Assembly: GCF_002879885.1 (NCBI RefSeq)
Contig: NZ_PNYA01000035.1
Span: 1 to 64,000, forward strand
Length of the DNA stretch: 64,000 bases
Reading direction: 5' to 3'
From: Trinickia dabaoshanensis
GTDB taxonomy: Bacteria; Pseudomonadota; Gammaproteobacteria; Burkholderiales; Burkholderiaceae
Shown: positions 47,161 through 56,158 of the stretch, piece after piece
Position numbering within the stretch: position 1 is the first letter of the stretch
Layout: every line of letters begins with the position of its first letter
Made by a program: the position numbers and the translations under genes
Notes under the pieces: generated by a model
The model's database searches: none
What the model saw: only the letters and a program-made list of their open reading frames with translations
What the model was told of the DNA's origin: nothing

Positions 47161-47247
47161 GCGACGTCCGCTGACTGGGCACTCCGCTAGCGGGAACGTT
47201 TGACGATCACTGGAACCGAGATTGCCACGTTCCATTGAACACGCTCA

Positions 47248-47275
47248 GGGAACGGCATCGTCATTTGCCGTTCCC
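47248..47275 (+). other. Intercistronic hairpin after the precursor gene
   Basis: GGGAACGGCA (47248-47257), loop TCGTCATT, TGCCGTTCCC (47266-47275): a perfect 10-bp stem between the precursor and the metalloprotein gene. No T tract follows, so it may act as a partial terminator or RNA-stability element, as is common after precursor genes that must outnumber their enzymes. Confidence 0.5.
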
Positions 47276-47311
47276 GCCCCTCGTACGCCAAACCCTATGG
47301 AAGTGCGATCC

Positions 47312-48358
47312 ATGGACTCTCGAATTTCCCTGGACCCGGTTGCCGCCGGTGTCTGCACGCTGCTGACGAGCTACCTGCGCTTGAGCGCCGGCAACAGATT
47401 ACTGGTCCGTGTGACGTCGAAAGAAGGCGGCGAAAGCCGCATCCCGCCACAATTGCGTCAGGTTGCATTGGAGCTTGGGATCGCGCTTACGGTGGAGGTA
47501 CTCGCCGACAACGCGCCGTTCGACGGCGCCGAGCTTCCCGCATTCGACGCGCTGCTCTATGCGGGCATCAATAAAAGCAAGCATCGGAACGAGCTGAAAG
47601 AAGCGTTGAAGGATGGGCTCGAGACGCCTTGCTATCGATTGTTCGATTTATCGCCCGAAGTCTTCGCTCTGTGCTTCAACATGCAGCAGAGCCACATGGC
47701 CGAGTTGAATCTCAAGATCATCGAAGCAGCCCGATCGGCCAAGATCATCAAGATCCGCAGCCGCAACGGCACGGATCTCAGCATTCGCCCGGATGCGCAA
47801 GCCGATTGGACGAGCAGCTATGGCTGGTTCGACGGCACCTATCCCGGCGTCTTGCCTCCGGGCGAAGTCAATTCGTATTCCGAAGCGATCGACGGGACGC
47901 TGGTGGTCGACGGCGCGATCAACACGAATTTCGCGTTCGACGCCGATCCCTGCTTACACGGCCCGCAGGTGCGTCTGCATATCGGCAACGGTCGGGTAAC
48001 GGGGATCGAATCGTCGAATGCGACTGTCATGGCGATATGCGAAACGCTTTTCTCGATGGAAAACGGCAACCGAATCGGCGAGATCGGGTTCGGCACAAAC
48101 GAGGGTATCGGCCAACTCGTCGACTTCCGCTCGCACATCAATGAACGCCTAGCGGGATTTCATATCGGCGTGGGCTCGCCCATTCAGAAGAATCCGTATA
48201 TCACCTGGACTTGCCCGCTGCACATCGATTTCATCCTGGCCAGCGCCTCGATATGGTTCGACGACAGATTGGTCTTCTCCAATCAGCGCTGGATTAGAAC
48301 CGCGTTACCCGCGGATACGCATGGCGTAGTACCCGATCTTTACGCCGATACCGTCTAA
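47312..48358 (+). CDS. M29-type metalloaminopeptidase-like protein
   Basis: 348 residues from the ATG at 47312 (GGAAG eight bases upstream; another ATG at 47297). The C-terminal half matches the M29 (AmpS/aminopeptidase T, also NicX) fold: LPPGEVNSYSEAIDGTLVVDG, IGEIGFGTNEGI, AGFHIGVGSP and CPLHIDFILA supply Glu, Glu, His, His and Asp in the positions of the dinuclear metal site. In the cluster it is the best candidate for removing the leader peptide or trimming the product, but a NicX-like oxygenase role cannot be excluded. Confidence 0.78.
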   Translation: MDSRISLDPVAAGVCTLLTSYLRLSAGNRLLVRVTSKEGGESRIPPQLRQVALELGIALTVEVLADNAPFDGAELPAFDALLYAGINKSKHRNELKEALKDGLETPCYRLFDLSPEVFALCFNMQQSHMAELNLKIIEAARSAKIIKIRSRNGTDLSIRPDAQADWTSSYGWFDGTYPGVLPPGEVNSYSEAIDGTLVVDGAINTNFAFDADPCLHGPQVRLHIGNGRVTGIESSNATVMAICETLFSMENGNRIGEIGFGTNEGIGQLVDFRSHINERLAGFHIGVGSPIQKNPYITWTCPLHIDFILASASIWFDDRLVFSNQRWIRTALPADTHGVVPDLYADTV

Positions 48359-48421
48359 TGCACAGTCCGCCGGGAACTTCGGCTAAATGTTTTAACAGGG
48401 GCGGGTCATCCCGATCGAGAT

Positions 48422-48991
48422 ATGCCTAGCTTAATCTTCGCGGCCGGCGGGGGCATCGAGACCTCGTTGCTGCCTTTTTATCTACTGCGCATGCGAGCAC
48501 AGTATGAGAACCTGTCAATTAGGGTCGCACTGTCGCCAGGGGCGCAGCAATTCGTCACGACCACGGCCATTCGCGGCGCCACGCGCGGCGAGCCGTACAC
48601 CGAAAACGTCTTGTTCGATGACGTTAATCGTCTGCCCATGCACCTCTCGGTGGCGACCGCAGACCTTCTTGTCATTTACCCCGCCACGCCACGCATCTTA
48701 GCCGAGTGCGCGATCGGCTCCATCACGTGCCCAGTGACGCGAACGTTCGCGTTCTTTAAAAAGCAGAACGTGATCGTGACGCCGTTTTTGCATCCCGACT
48801 TGGATCACAGGCTCTATGTTCGGCATCTGGATACCCTGACAGAATTGGGCTGCACGGTCCTCAGGCCAACCGAGGGTAGCCTCTCTTGGGAGTCGGGCAA
48901 TGCCTGGTCAAGCACCGAGCGCGCGATTTGCACGAGCTTGAATCTGGAACGCCTGGCGCAGTCCCGTACGTTCCAAGCCTCGAGAAATTGA
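48422..48991 (+). CDS. HFCD flavoprotein, EpiD/LanD-like cysteine decarboxylase
   Basis: 189 residues, the size of stand-alone EpiD/MrsD. Visible features are an N-terminal FMN-binding strand (LIFAAGGGIETSLLPFYL), VALSPGAQQFVT, and the PMHLSVATADLLVIYPATPRILAECAIGSIT segment. In that segment the His and the DLLVIYPAT/AN-type loop match the homo-oligomeric flavin-containing Cys decarboxylase motifs. Such enzymes oxidatively decarboxylate a peptide's C-terminal Cys to an aminoenethiol. The cluster's precursor ends in Cys, which makes this the predicted tailoring step. Confidence 0.78.
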   Translation: MPSLIFAAGGGIETSLLPFYLLRMRAQYENLSIRVALSPGAQQFVTTTAIRGATRGEPYTENVLFDDVNRLPMHLSVATADLLVIYPATPRILAECAIGSITCPVTRTFAFFKKQNVIVTPFLHPDLDHRLYVRHLDTLTELGCTVLRPTEGSLSWESGNAWSSTERAICTSLNLERLAQSRTFQASRN

Positions 48992-49098
48992 CCCGCCCAC
49001 CCACTTTTATGCGAATGACACATTCAATCGCTTGAAGAAAGTGCACGCCCGTGCGATGGTTCGAAGATTCGTAGCGGCAGATCTCGTGGACGGCCTCG

Positions 49099-49638
49099 AT
49101 GAAAAACCTTACCGACCAACTCGCACAATACGCGTCCTACCACCGCGACCGGCGCAACATCGCCACGCATTTCGCCGGCATTCCCATGATCGTGCTCGCG
49201 CTGGCGATTTTACTGAGCCGGCCGCAGTGGCACTTCGCTTCGTTGCCGATCGCCGTTTCTCCCGGACTCGTGCTGTTCGCCTGCGCTACCGTCTATTACA
49301 TCGCGCTCGATGTCGTGCTCGGTGTCGTCATGGCCGTGTTTTCGGCAGCGTGCCTCACGCTCGGCGCCTGGCTTGCTCGCGAACCGGCGACGATCTGGGC
49401 GGCCAGCGGCGCCGCGCTTTTCATCGTCGGATGGATCTTCCAATTCGTGGGACATGTCGCCTACGAGCATCGTAAACCCGCTTTCGCCGATGACCTTATC
49501 GGCCTAGTCATCGGCCCGCTGTTCGTCCTCGCCGAACTCTTCTTCGGATTCGGCTGGCGCAGCACGCTGCGCGACGCCGTCGATCGCAGAGCCCACTCTC
49601 TTCGAGAAAGCCAGCAAAACCGGCATCAGCCGGTCTGA
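49099..49638 (+). CDS. Mpo1/DUF962-family membrane protein
   Basis: 179 residues. YASYHRDRRNIATHFAGIPM and IFQFVGHVAYEHRKPAF are the paired His motifs of the Mpo1 family (yeast 2-hydroxy fatty acid alpha-dioxygenase), with about four hydrophobic helices between and after them. The likely role is iron-dependent oxidation of a 2-hydroxy fatty acid in the membrane, by homology only. It is not obviously linked to its neighbours. Confidence 0.82.
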   Translation: MKNLTDQLAQYASYHRDRRNIATHFAGIPMIVLALAILLSRPQWHFASLPIAVSPGLVLFACATVYYIALDVVLGVVMAVFSAACLTLGAWLAREPATIWAASGAALFIVGWIFQFVGHVAYEHRKPAFADDLIGLVIGPLFVLAELFFGFGWRSTLRDAVDRRAHSLRESQQNRHQPV

Positions 49639-49782
49639 TCGCGTTTCCGATCGAGGGAAACAGGCCAGATCAAACAATTGCGCCCGTGTATCCGATCGAC
49701 GACGAAATGGCTTTTCATCGATTAGGACTACGAATCAAACTCGCCATTCCGCAAACGCAATACGCACCAAGTCTTCTCGTAA

Positions 49783-50397
49783 AACAGCTTGACCATTTCG
49801 CAGGTCGTACGGGCCCCGAACGGTGCGATTTCATACGTCAACCTCCCGTACCAGAACCTCGGCTTCCTCGATACGGACGGGTTCGAAAGCACGTTCCGCC
49901 AAGCCCTGCCGACTTCGATCGGCACCTTCACGCTCTCGGGCGATTGGGCATGGGTCCATCACTTCAAGATGCCGGTCACGGGCCTCGGTACGCAGGACTT
50001 CGCGGGCAACGACGGCGCCATGCTGCAACCGTTCGGCGCGAGCTTCCCGCGCTGGAAGGGCAATACTCAGTTGTCGTGGAATTATCACAAGTGGGACGCG
50101 TCGCTCTCGTGGGTCTACACCGGTCCGTACAAGATCTCGCCGAACGTCTTGCCTCCCGGCACATTCCCGGGGCAACCCGAAGGCGTCGCGTCGTATAGCG
50201 TCTTCAATTTCTTCATGACCTATACGGGCTTCAAGCACTGGACGCTCTATGCCGGCGTGGACAACATCTTCGATCGCGCCCCTCCGTTCGATCCGTTCTG
50301 GCAAAACGTGACGGGGATTCAATCGACGGGCTACGACCAATCGCTCTACATGTACTACGGGCGTTTCGCTCAGATCGGTGCGACCTACAAGTTCTGA
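49783..50397 (+). pseudogene. Truncated TonB-dependent receptor (C-terminal barrel fragment)
   Basis: An open frame of about 205 codons after a stop at 49780-49782, with only a TTG near its start. It aligns along its whole length with the C-terminal quarter of the receptor at 38606-41335: shared VNLG/NLGFLDTDGF, FTLSGDWA, DFAGN, LQPFGAS, PRWKGNT, YTGPY, GFKHWT and GYDQSLY, and an aromatic C-terminal end (GATYKF versus GATYRF). No signal peptide, plug or N-terminal strands are present, so it cannot make a pore. It is a relic of a duplicated receptor, in the opposite orientation. Confidence 0.85.
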
Positions 50398-50409
50398 CGC
50401 TGGGCGGGT

Positions 50410-51309
50410 CTAATCGCGTCGCTGCTCCCGCAAGAGCAGCACGCTGTGCACGGCCGTGATCGCCACGGCCATCCAGATCGGTGCGTACGTACCGATCTGG
50501 CGCACGGATAAGGTCTCGCCGAGCAACGTGACCGAGAACAGCACGAGCAGTACCGGCTCGACATAGCCGAGAATGCCGAACAACGCCATCGGCAATAAAC
50601 GGCTTGCCGCCAGATAGCTCGCGAGCGCGACGGTGCTCAGCGCACCAAGACCGGGCAACAACACCGCCCACAAGAGCGGCCGATCGAATGCGGCCTGAGC
50701 ACTGGGGCTTAGCGCGATGACCGCCCCGGCGATAGGCAGCATCAGCAGCATCTCGAGCGCGAAGGTCGCAAGCGAATCGCCGCCGAGCTTACGGCGCAAC
50801 ACGAAGTACGGCGGATAGCCCAAGGCGACGACGAGCGTCGGCCACGAAAACGCATGCGTCACCCAAAGCTCGTGCGCAACGCCGAGCGTGGCGAATCCCA
50901 CGGCCAGCCATTGCAACGGGACGAGCTGCTCGCGATAGTAGACACGCCCGACGAGCACCATCGTGAGCGGAAGCAAGAAATACCCGAGCGACACTTCGAG
51001 CAGACGGCCGTGCAACGGCGCCCACATGAATAGCCAAAGCTGCGTACCGAGCAACGCGCTCGCGGCGAGCAGCATGAGCGCTCTGAACGGGTCACGCAGG
51101 TAAGCCCAAGCCAGTGCCGTCAGTTCGCCGCCCCGCCCGCGCATCCAAGCGAGCAGCAATGCGCCGGGCACCGTCCAGACGATGCGCCATGCAAAAATGT
51201 CCAACCCGCCGAGCGGATGCAAGATCCGGGTATACACGGATAACAACGCGAACAACGTCGTCGCGCCGACGGAAAGCGCGATGCCACGCCCCATTTGTTT
51301 TGAATTCAT
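50410..51309 (-). CDS. rarD: EamA-family permease, RarD-like
   Basis: 299 residues with about ten transmembrane helices in two EamA repeats. The start (GIALSVGATTLFALLSVYTRILHPLGGLDIFAWRIVWTVPGALLL) and LEVSLGYFLLPLTMVLVGRVYYREQL are characteristic of RarD proteins. RarD is a drug/metabolite transporter superfamily member with an unsettled substrate. Downstream of it, only 12 bp away and convergent, lies the receptor fragment. Confidence 0.88.
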   Translation of the reverse strand: MNSKQMGRGIALSVGATTLFALLSVYTRILHPLGGLDIFAWRIVWTVPGALLLAWMRGRGGELTALAWAYLRDPFRALMLLAASALLGTQLWLFMWAPLHGRLLEVSLGYFLLPLTMVLVGRVYYREQLVPLQWLAVGFATLGVAHELWVTHAFSWPTLVVALGYPPYFVLRRKLGGDSLATFALEMLLMLPIAGAVIALSPSAQAAFDRPLLWAVLLPGLGALSTVALASYLAASRLLPMALFGILGYVEPVLLVLFSVTLLGETLSVRQIGTYAPIWMAVAITAVHSVLLLREQRRD

Positions 51310-51355
51310 CGTGTGCGCGGCGCGCCGGTATTCTCAGAATGACGGTGGGCGGCGC

Positions 51356-51652
51356 TCAATGTTGTTCGAAGCGCACGAAGCGCTTTTCCACGTGGCGCTC
51401 TTCGCTGATGCAATCGATTACACGGGCGGACGGCGGCCCGCGCCGCATCCACTCCAACATGCGGTCGATTTGATTCGCCGGGCCTTGCAGCATCGCCTCG
51501 ACCGAGCCGTCCGCCACGTTCGCCACCCAACCCGTAATGCCTAGCGCGTGCGCCTGCCGCAGCGTCGCATGCCTGAAGCCGACGCCCTGCACCACGCCGC
51601 GCACCCGCACATAATACGTTTCCACCTTCTTGTCCAAATCCGGACCTTCCAT
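51356..51652 (-). CDS. acyP: Acylphosphatase
   Basis: 98 residues from the ATG at 51652 (GGAG seven bases upstream; a longer reading to 51679 gives an atypical extension). YYVRVRGVVQGVGFRHATLRQAHALGITGWVANVADGSVEAMLQG contains both acylphosphatase signatures, with the catalytic Arg in GVGFRH and Asn in GWVANV. The small cytosolic enzyme hydrolyses acyl phosphates such as carbamoyl phosphate. Confidence 0.92.
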   Translation of the reverse strand: MEGPDLDKKVETYYVRVRGVVQGVGFRHATLRQAHALGITGWVANVADGSVEAMLQGPANQIDRMLEWMRRGPPSARVIDCISEERHVEKRFVRFEQH

Positions 51653-51817
51653 TGCCAATCTCCACAGCAATCGCTTCAATCACCGCATTGTAGTCGCCTG
51701 ACCGAAATCGTTTTTGCCGGATTCTTGCATCCCGGTCTAAAGAAAATCCGGTCCCTTGTCGTTAAGTATTCTGATTGCGTATGCGCGACGGCTCAATTGG
51801 CGAGAGGGGACCTAACA

Positions 51818-54800
51818 GTGGCGCTACAGAATCGAGCGGCACGATTCGCTCGGAACCGCCTCCTGAAGAACTGGTTGGACGAGCACAGCACCACTATTCT
51901 GACCTTGGTCGTTTGCGCGATCGCGGTCGGCATCGTCGCGTTCGGCGCCAGTGAGATTTTCGCGGCGCGCCAGCTCGACGACGCTCAACTGACCCGCGCA
52001 TTACATATTCGTGACAACGTCGAGCAATTGGAGGCCCTGTACGCGGATGCCGATGCGGATTTTCTGCGCCTCGTCGCCGATCCGGACTCGCATACCGTGC
52101 CCTGGCCGGTTGCGCGCATCGAACGCGCGGAGCGAACGCTCGATGCGCTGGGCCAAGCGTTCGGCGAATCGTCGCCGCGCGGGCGCGACATAGAAGCGCT
52201 GCGCCTGGCCACGCACGAGTGGCAACGCAGCATCGCGCAAACGGCGCTCGGGGAGCAGCCCGAGGGCTCATACGTCCTGCTCTCGCGGGACACGCTCCTA
52301 TCGGTCGAAGACAGCCGTCACCGCGTCGCGCTCGGCTTGCACAGCCTCGACGCCGCGCAGGCGCTCTCGGCCGGTGCGCGCGCTAGCGACGTGGCGCGCC
52401 GTTACGCGTCCGAGCGCATCGCTTTTGCCGCCGCCGCCGCGGCCGCTTTCGTCTTCCTCGTCTACGGTTTCCTTGCCAATCACCGCATCGGGCTCGAACG
52501 CGCTCGCGCGCGCATCTCCGCCGAGGAAGGCGAGGCGCGCTTTCGCGAGTACTTCGAAGAGCATCCGCTGCCGATGCTCATCTACGACATCGAAACGCTG
52601 ACCATTGCCGCCATCAACGGTGCCGCGGTCAGGCAATACGGATACGAACGCGACGAATTGGAGGGGATGTCGATCGCCGCGCTACGGCCACCCGAGGATA
52701 GTGCCGAATTCATCGCGCGCTTCGTCGAGCTCGCCACCGTCCTGGGCGAAACCGGCGGGTCGACGAGCGGCGCGTCCGATGTGCGCACGCATGTGCGCAA
52801 AGACGGCTCGCGATTGTTCGTCGAACCGTCGTACCACTTTCTGACCTATGCGAATCGACGGGCCTGTTTCGTCGTCGCCATCGACGTCACCGAGAAAGAA
52901 AACGCGAAGGAAGCGCTGCAACAATCGAAGCAAATGCTCGAGGCCGTCATCGATAGCGTGCCTCAACGCATCTTCTGGAAGGATGTCGAATCGCGTTACC
53001 TCGGATGCAACCGCGCGTTCGCGCAGGACGTGGGCATGAGCGACGCTTCGCAGATCGTCGGACTCACCGATGACGACTTGCCCTGGCGTTCGGCCGCGCC
53101 CGACGCACGCATGCGCGATCGCGAAGTGATTCAAAGCGGAGAACCGCTGGCGAACTACGAGGAGTTCTCCCCGGCGGCCAGCGGCGCGTGGCGATGGCTG
53201 CGCAAAACGAAGGTGCCGCTGCGCAACACCCACGGCGAGGTAATGGGCCTGCTCGCCACCTACGAAGACATCACGGAACGAAAAAGCGTGGACCTCGCGC
53301 TGCGCTTGCGCAGCCGCGCGCTGGACGCCATCGTCAACGCCGTATTGATCACGCGCGTCACCGAAGACGGCGACTTGATCGAGTACACGAATCCGGCGTT
53401 CGAACGTATCACCGGTTACTCGGTCAACGACGTCAAAGGATTGGATTTCCGCATCCTGCACGGCGACGACAAGAATCAAGAGGGAATCGAAACGATCCGC
53501 CGCGCGCTTGCGGAGGAAAGCGAGGCCACCACGCTGCTGCGTAGTTACCGGCGCGACGGCACCCTCGTTTGGAACCAGGTCTACATCGCCCCGGTGCGCG
53601 ACGACCACGGCAAGGTGACCCACCACATCAGCGTCGTGAACGACGTCACCGAACTGGTCCAGTCGCGCGACTTGCTGGCGAAGCAAGCCAATTTCGATTC
53701 GCTGACGGCACTGCCGAACCGCTATCGCCTGGGCGAGCGGCTGATCCAAGCCATCGACGATGCAAAACGCGACGACACGCGCGTCGCTGTCGTGTTCATG
53801 GACATCGACCACTTCAAGGATGTCAACGACAGCCTCGGACACGGTGTCGGCGACCGCTTGCTGCAGGAAATCGGCGCGCGACTGGCTTCGTGCGTCACCA
53901 GCACAGATACGGTCGCGCGCTACGGCGGCGACGAATTCGTCATCGTGCTTTGCGAAGGCGGCCATGAAGATCGGCTGACCGAAGTGCTCGCACGCATGTC
54001 GCAGGCGTTCGCACGCCCGGTCTGGATCGACGATACTGAGTTCTATGTCGAAACCAGTATCGGCGTAGCCTGCTACCCGACCGACGGCACGGACCCGGAA
54101 ACACTGCTGCGCCGCGCGGATCTCGCGATGTACCGCGCCAAATCCAACGGGCGCAACGCGCTGCAGCGCTTTACCCCGGATTTGGGCAAGCGTGCGGACG
54201 AGCGGTTGGCGCTGTCGCGCCGGATGCGCGCCGCTCTGGCCAACGGCGAATTCCGCCTCGTTTATCAACCCCAGGTCGACTTGCAGACGAACCGCGTCAC
54301 CGGCGTCGAGGCGCTCCTGCGATGGACCGATACGGAACTCGGCCCGGTCAGCCCCGCAACGTTCATCCCCATCGCCGAGGAAAACGGCCTGATCGTGCCG
54401 ATCGGCGAATGGGTCATGCAGCAGGCCTGCTTCCAAGCGCGCGTTTGGCAGGACACGTTGCCCGGGCTACGCATGTCGGTGAACCTCTCGCCGCGGCAAT
54501 TCGCGCGCGGCGATATCCTGCGCGTCGTGCAACGAGCCTTGGCCCGCGCTCGACTCTCGCCGCGCCTGCTCGAAATCGAAATCACGGAAGGGGCCTTGAT
54601 GACGTTAGGGGCGCTCGACGTTTTGCGGGCCCTGCGCGCCATGGATATCGATCTCGCCATCGACGATTTCGGCACCGGCTACTCGAGCTTGTCCTACATT
54701 CGTAATTTCCGCGCGGAGCGTCTGAAGCTCGACATGTCGTTCGTATCGGGCATCGGCCGCCATCGCGAAGACGAGGTCATTACGCGCGCGATTCTCTCGC

Positions 54801-54982
54801 TCGGCCGGGCGCTCGGTTTCAAGGTCGTCGCCGAAGGCGTCGAGACCGAAACGCAACTCGCGTTCTTGCGGCGCCACGGGTGCAGCGTCGTGCAAGGCTA
54901 CCGCTTCGCGCGCCCCATGCCCGCGGCGGATGCGCACGCCTTCATTCGCGATTTCAACGAAGGCGCGATCGTCTACGGATAA
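51818..54982 (+). CDS. Membrane PAS-GGDEF-EAL cyclic-di-GMP protein
   Basis: 1,054 residues starting at GTG 51818, with AGGGG nine bases upstream. There is a transmembrane helix at 27-48, a periplasmic region, a second helix at 203-222, then PAS domains at about 245-350, 371-490 and 498-615. The GGDEF domain (RYGGDEF near 702) and EAL domain (GVEALLRW near 827, DDFGTGYSSLSY) both keep their signature residues. It may synthesise and/or hydrolyse c-di-GMP; which activity dominates cannot be told from the sequence. Confidence 0.9.
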   Translation: MALQNRAARFARNRLLKNWLDEHSTTILTLVVCAIAVGIVAFGASEIFAARQLDDAQLTRALHIRDNVEQLEALYADADADFLRLVADPDSHTVPWPVARIERAERTLDALGQAFGESSPRGRDIEALRLATHEWQRSIAQTALGEQPEGSYVLLSRDTLLSVEDSRHRVALGLHSLDAAQALSAGARASDVARRYASERIAFAAAAAAAFVFLVYGFLANHRIGLERARARISAEEGEARFREYFEEHPLPMLIYDIETLTIAAINGAAVRQYGYERDELEGMSIAALRPPEDSAEFIARFVELATVLGETGGSTSGASDVRTHVRKDGSRLFVEPSYHFLTYANRRACFVVAIDVTEKENAKEALQQSKQMLEAVIDSVPQRIFWKDVESRYLGCNRAFAQDVGMSDASQIVGLTDDDLPWRSAAPDARMRDREVIQSGEPLANYEEFSPAASGAWRWLRKTKVPLRNTHGEVMGLLATYEDITERKSVDLALRLRSRALDAIVNAVLITRVTEDGDLIEYTNPAFERITGYSVNDVKGLDFRILHGDDKNQEGIETIRRALAEESEATTLLRSYRRDGTLVWNQVYIAPVRDDHGKVTHHISVVNDVTELVQSRDLLAKQANFDSLTALPNRYRLGERLIQAIDDAKRDDTRVAVVFMDIDHFKDVNDSLGHGVGDRLLQEIGARLASCVTSTDTVARYGGDEFVIVLCEGGHEDRLTEVLARMSQAFARPVWIDDTEFYVETSIGVACYPTDGTDPETLLRRADLAMYRAKSNGRNALQRFTPDLGKRADERLALSRRMRAALANGEFRLVYQPQVDLQTNRVTGVEALLRWTDTELGPVSPATFIPIAEENGLIVPIGEWVMQQACFQARVWQDTLPGLRMSVNLSPRQFARGDILRVVQRALARARLSPRLLEIEITEGALMTLGALDVLRALRAMDIDLAIDDFGTGYSSLSYIRNFRAERLKLDMSFVSGIGRHREDEVITRAILSLGRALGFKVVAEGVETETQLAFLRRHGCSVVQGYRFARPMPAADAHAFIRDFNEGAIVYG

Positions 54983-55046
54983 GTGCGGCCGACAAGCAAG
55001 TACAATCTCGCCGCATCTCCGTAACGAACGCATCCCGCGTGACATC

Positions 55047-56057
55047 ATGACCGAATCATCAGGCGATCTCGTGCTCGTCACGGGCGCATCGGGCTTCGTC
55101 GGCTCGGCCGTCGCCCGCGCGGCGCTTGCGCGCGGCATGCGCGTGCGCGTGCTCGTGCGCGCGACGAGTCCGCGCACGAACGTCGAATCGCTCGACGCCG
55201 AAATCGTCGTCGGCGATATGCGCGACGAGCCGTCGATGCGCGCCGCCCTGCGCGGCGTGCGGTATCTCTTTCACGTGGCTGCCGATTACCGTCTCTGGGC
55301 ACCGGATCCCTCGGCGATCGAGCGGGCCAACTTGGAAGGCACGGAAGCGACGATGCGAGCCGCCCTCGCCGAAGGCGTCGAGCGCATCGTGTACACGAGC
55401 AGCGTCGCCACGCTGAAGGTCACGAGCGAAGGCCGCGTCGCCGACGAAACCGTGCCGCTGACCGCCGAGCAGGCCATCGGCGTCTACAAGCGCAGCAAGG
55501 TGCTGGCCGAGCGCGCCGTCGAACGCATGATCGAGCAAGATGGACTGCCTGCCGTCATCGTCAATCCGTCCACGCCGATCGGACCGCGCGACGTACGCCC
55601 CACGCCCACCGGGCGCATCATCGTCGAGGCCGCGCTCGGCAAGATTCCCGCGTTCGTCGATACGGGCTTGAACCTCGTGCACGTCGACGACGTCGCACAA
55701 GGCCACCTGCTCGCGCTCGAGCGCGGCCAGATCGGCCAGCGCTACATTTTGGGCGGCGAGAACTTGCCCTTGCAGCGCATGCTCGCGGATATCGCCCACG
55801 AAACGGGCCGCAAGCCGCCGACCATTAGTTTGCCGCGCTGGCCGCTTTATCCGCTCGCCGTGGGCGCCGAATGCGTGGCCAAGCTCACGAAGCGCGAGCC
55901 GTTCGTCACCGTCGACGGACTGAAAATGTCGAAGAACAAGATGTATTTCACGTCGGCCAAAGCCGAGCGCGAAATCGGCTACCGGGCAAGGCCCTATCTG
56001 GAAGGCCTGCGCGATGCGCTGCACTGGTTCCGCGAAGCCGGTTACCTGAAGGGCTGA
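55047..56057 (+). CDS. hpnA: Hopanoid-associated sugar epimerase HpnA
   Basis: 336 residues: extended-SDR Rossmann start (VTGASGFVGSAVARAALARG), YTSSVATLK, YKRSKVLAE (YxxxK) and PSTPIGPRDVRPTPTGR, followed by the HpnA-type C-terminus. HpnA is implicated in sugar head-group metabolism of hopanoids. The linkage to hpnB, ispH and hpnH within 4 kb supports the assignment. The start at 55047 follows a short leader; no strong ribosome site is seen. Confidence 0.87.
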   Translation: MTESSGDLVLVTGASGFVGSAVARAALARGMRVRVLVRATSPRTNVESLDAEIVVGDMRDEPSMRAALRGVRYLFHVAADYRLWAPDPSAIERANLEGTEATMRAALAEGVERIVYTSSVATLKVTSEGRVADETVPLTAEQAIGVYKRSKVLAERAVERMIEQDGLPAVIVNPSTPIGPRDVRPTPTGRIIVEAALGKIPAFVDTGLNLVHVDDVAQGHLLALERGQIGQRYILGGENLPLQRMLADIAHETGRKPPTISLPRWPLYPLAVGAECVAKLTKREPFVTVDGLKMSKNKMYFTSAKAEREIGYRARPYLEGLRDALHWFREAGYLKG

Positions 56058-56158
56058 CACGCGTCGCGTGCATTTTGTTACAACTCGCCGGCACCGCGCC
56101 CGGATGCGGGCGGCGCGCAGCCGGTAGAATCGCGTCTCTTTGGTAGAGATAGTCGGGC

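Noticed and set aside
56058-56070. CACGCG-T-CGCGTG palindrome after hpnA as a terminator
   Set aside because: The realistic stem is only four base pairs with a five-base loop; only a short T run follows.
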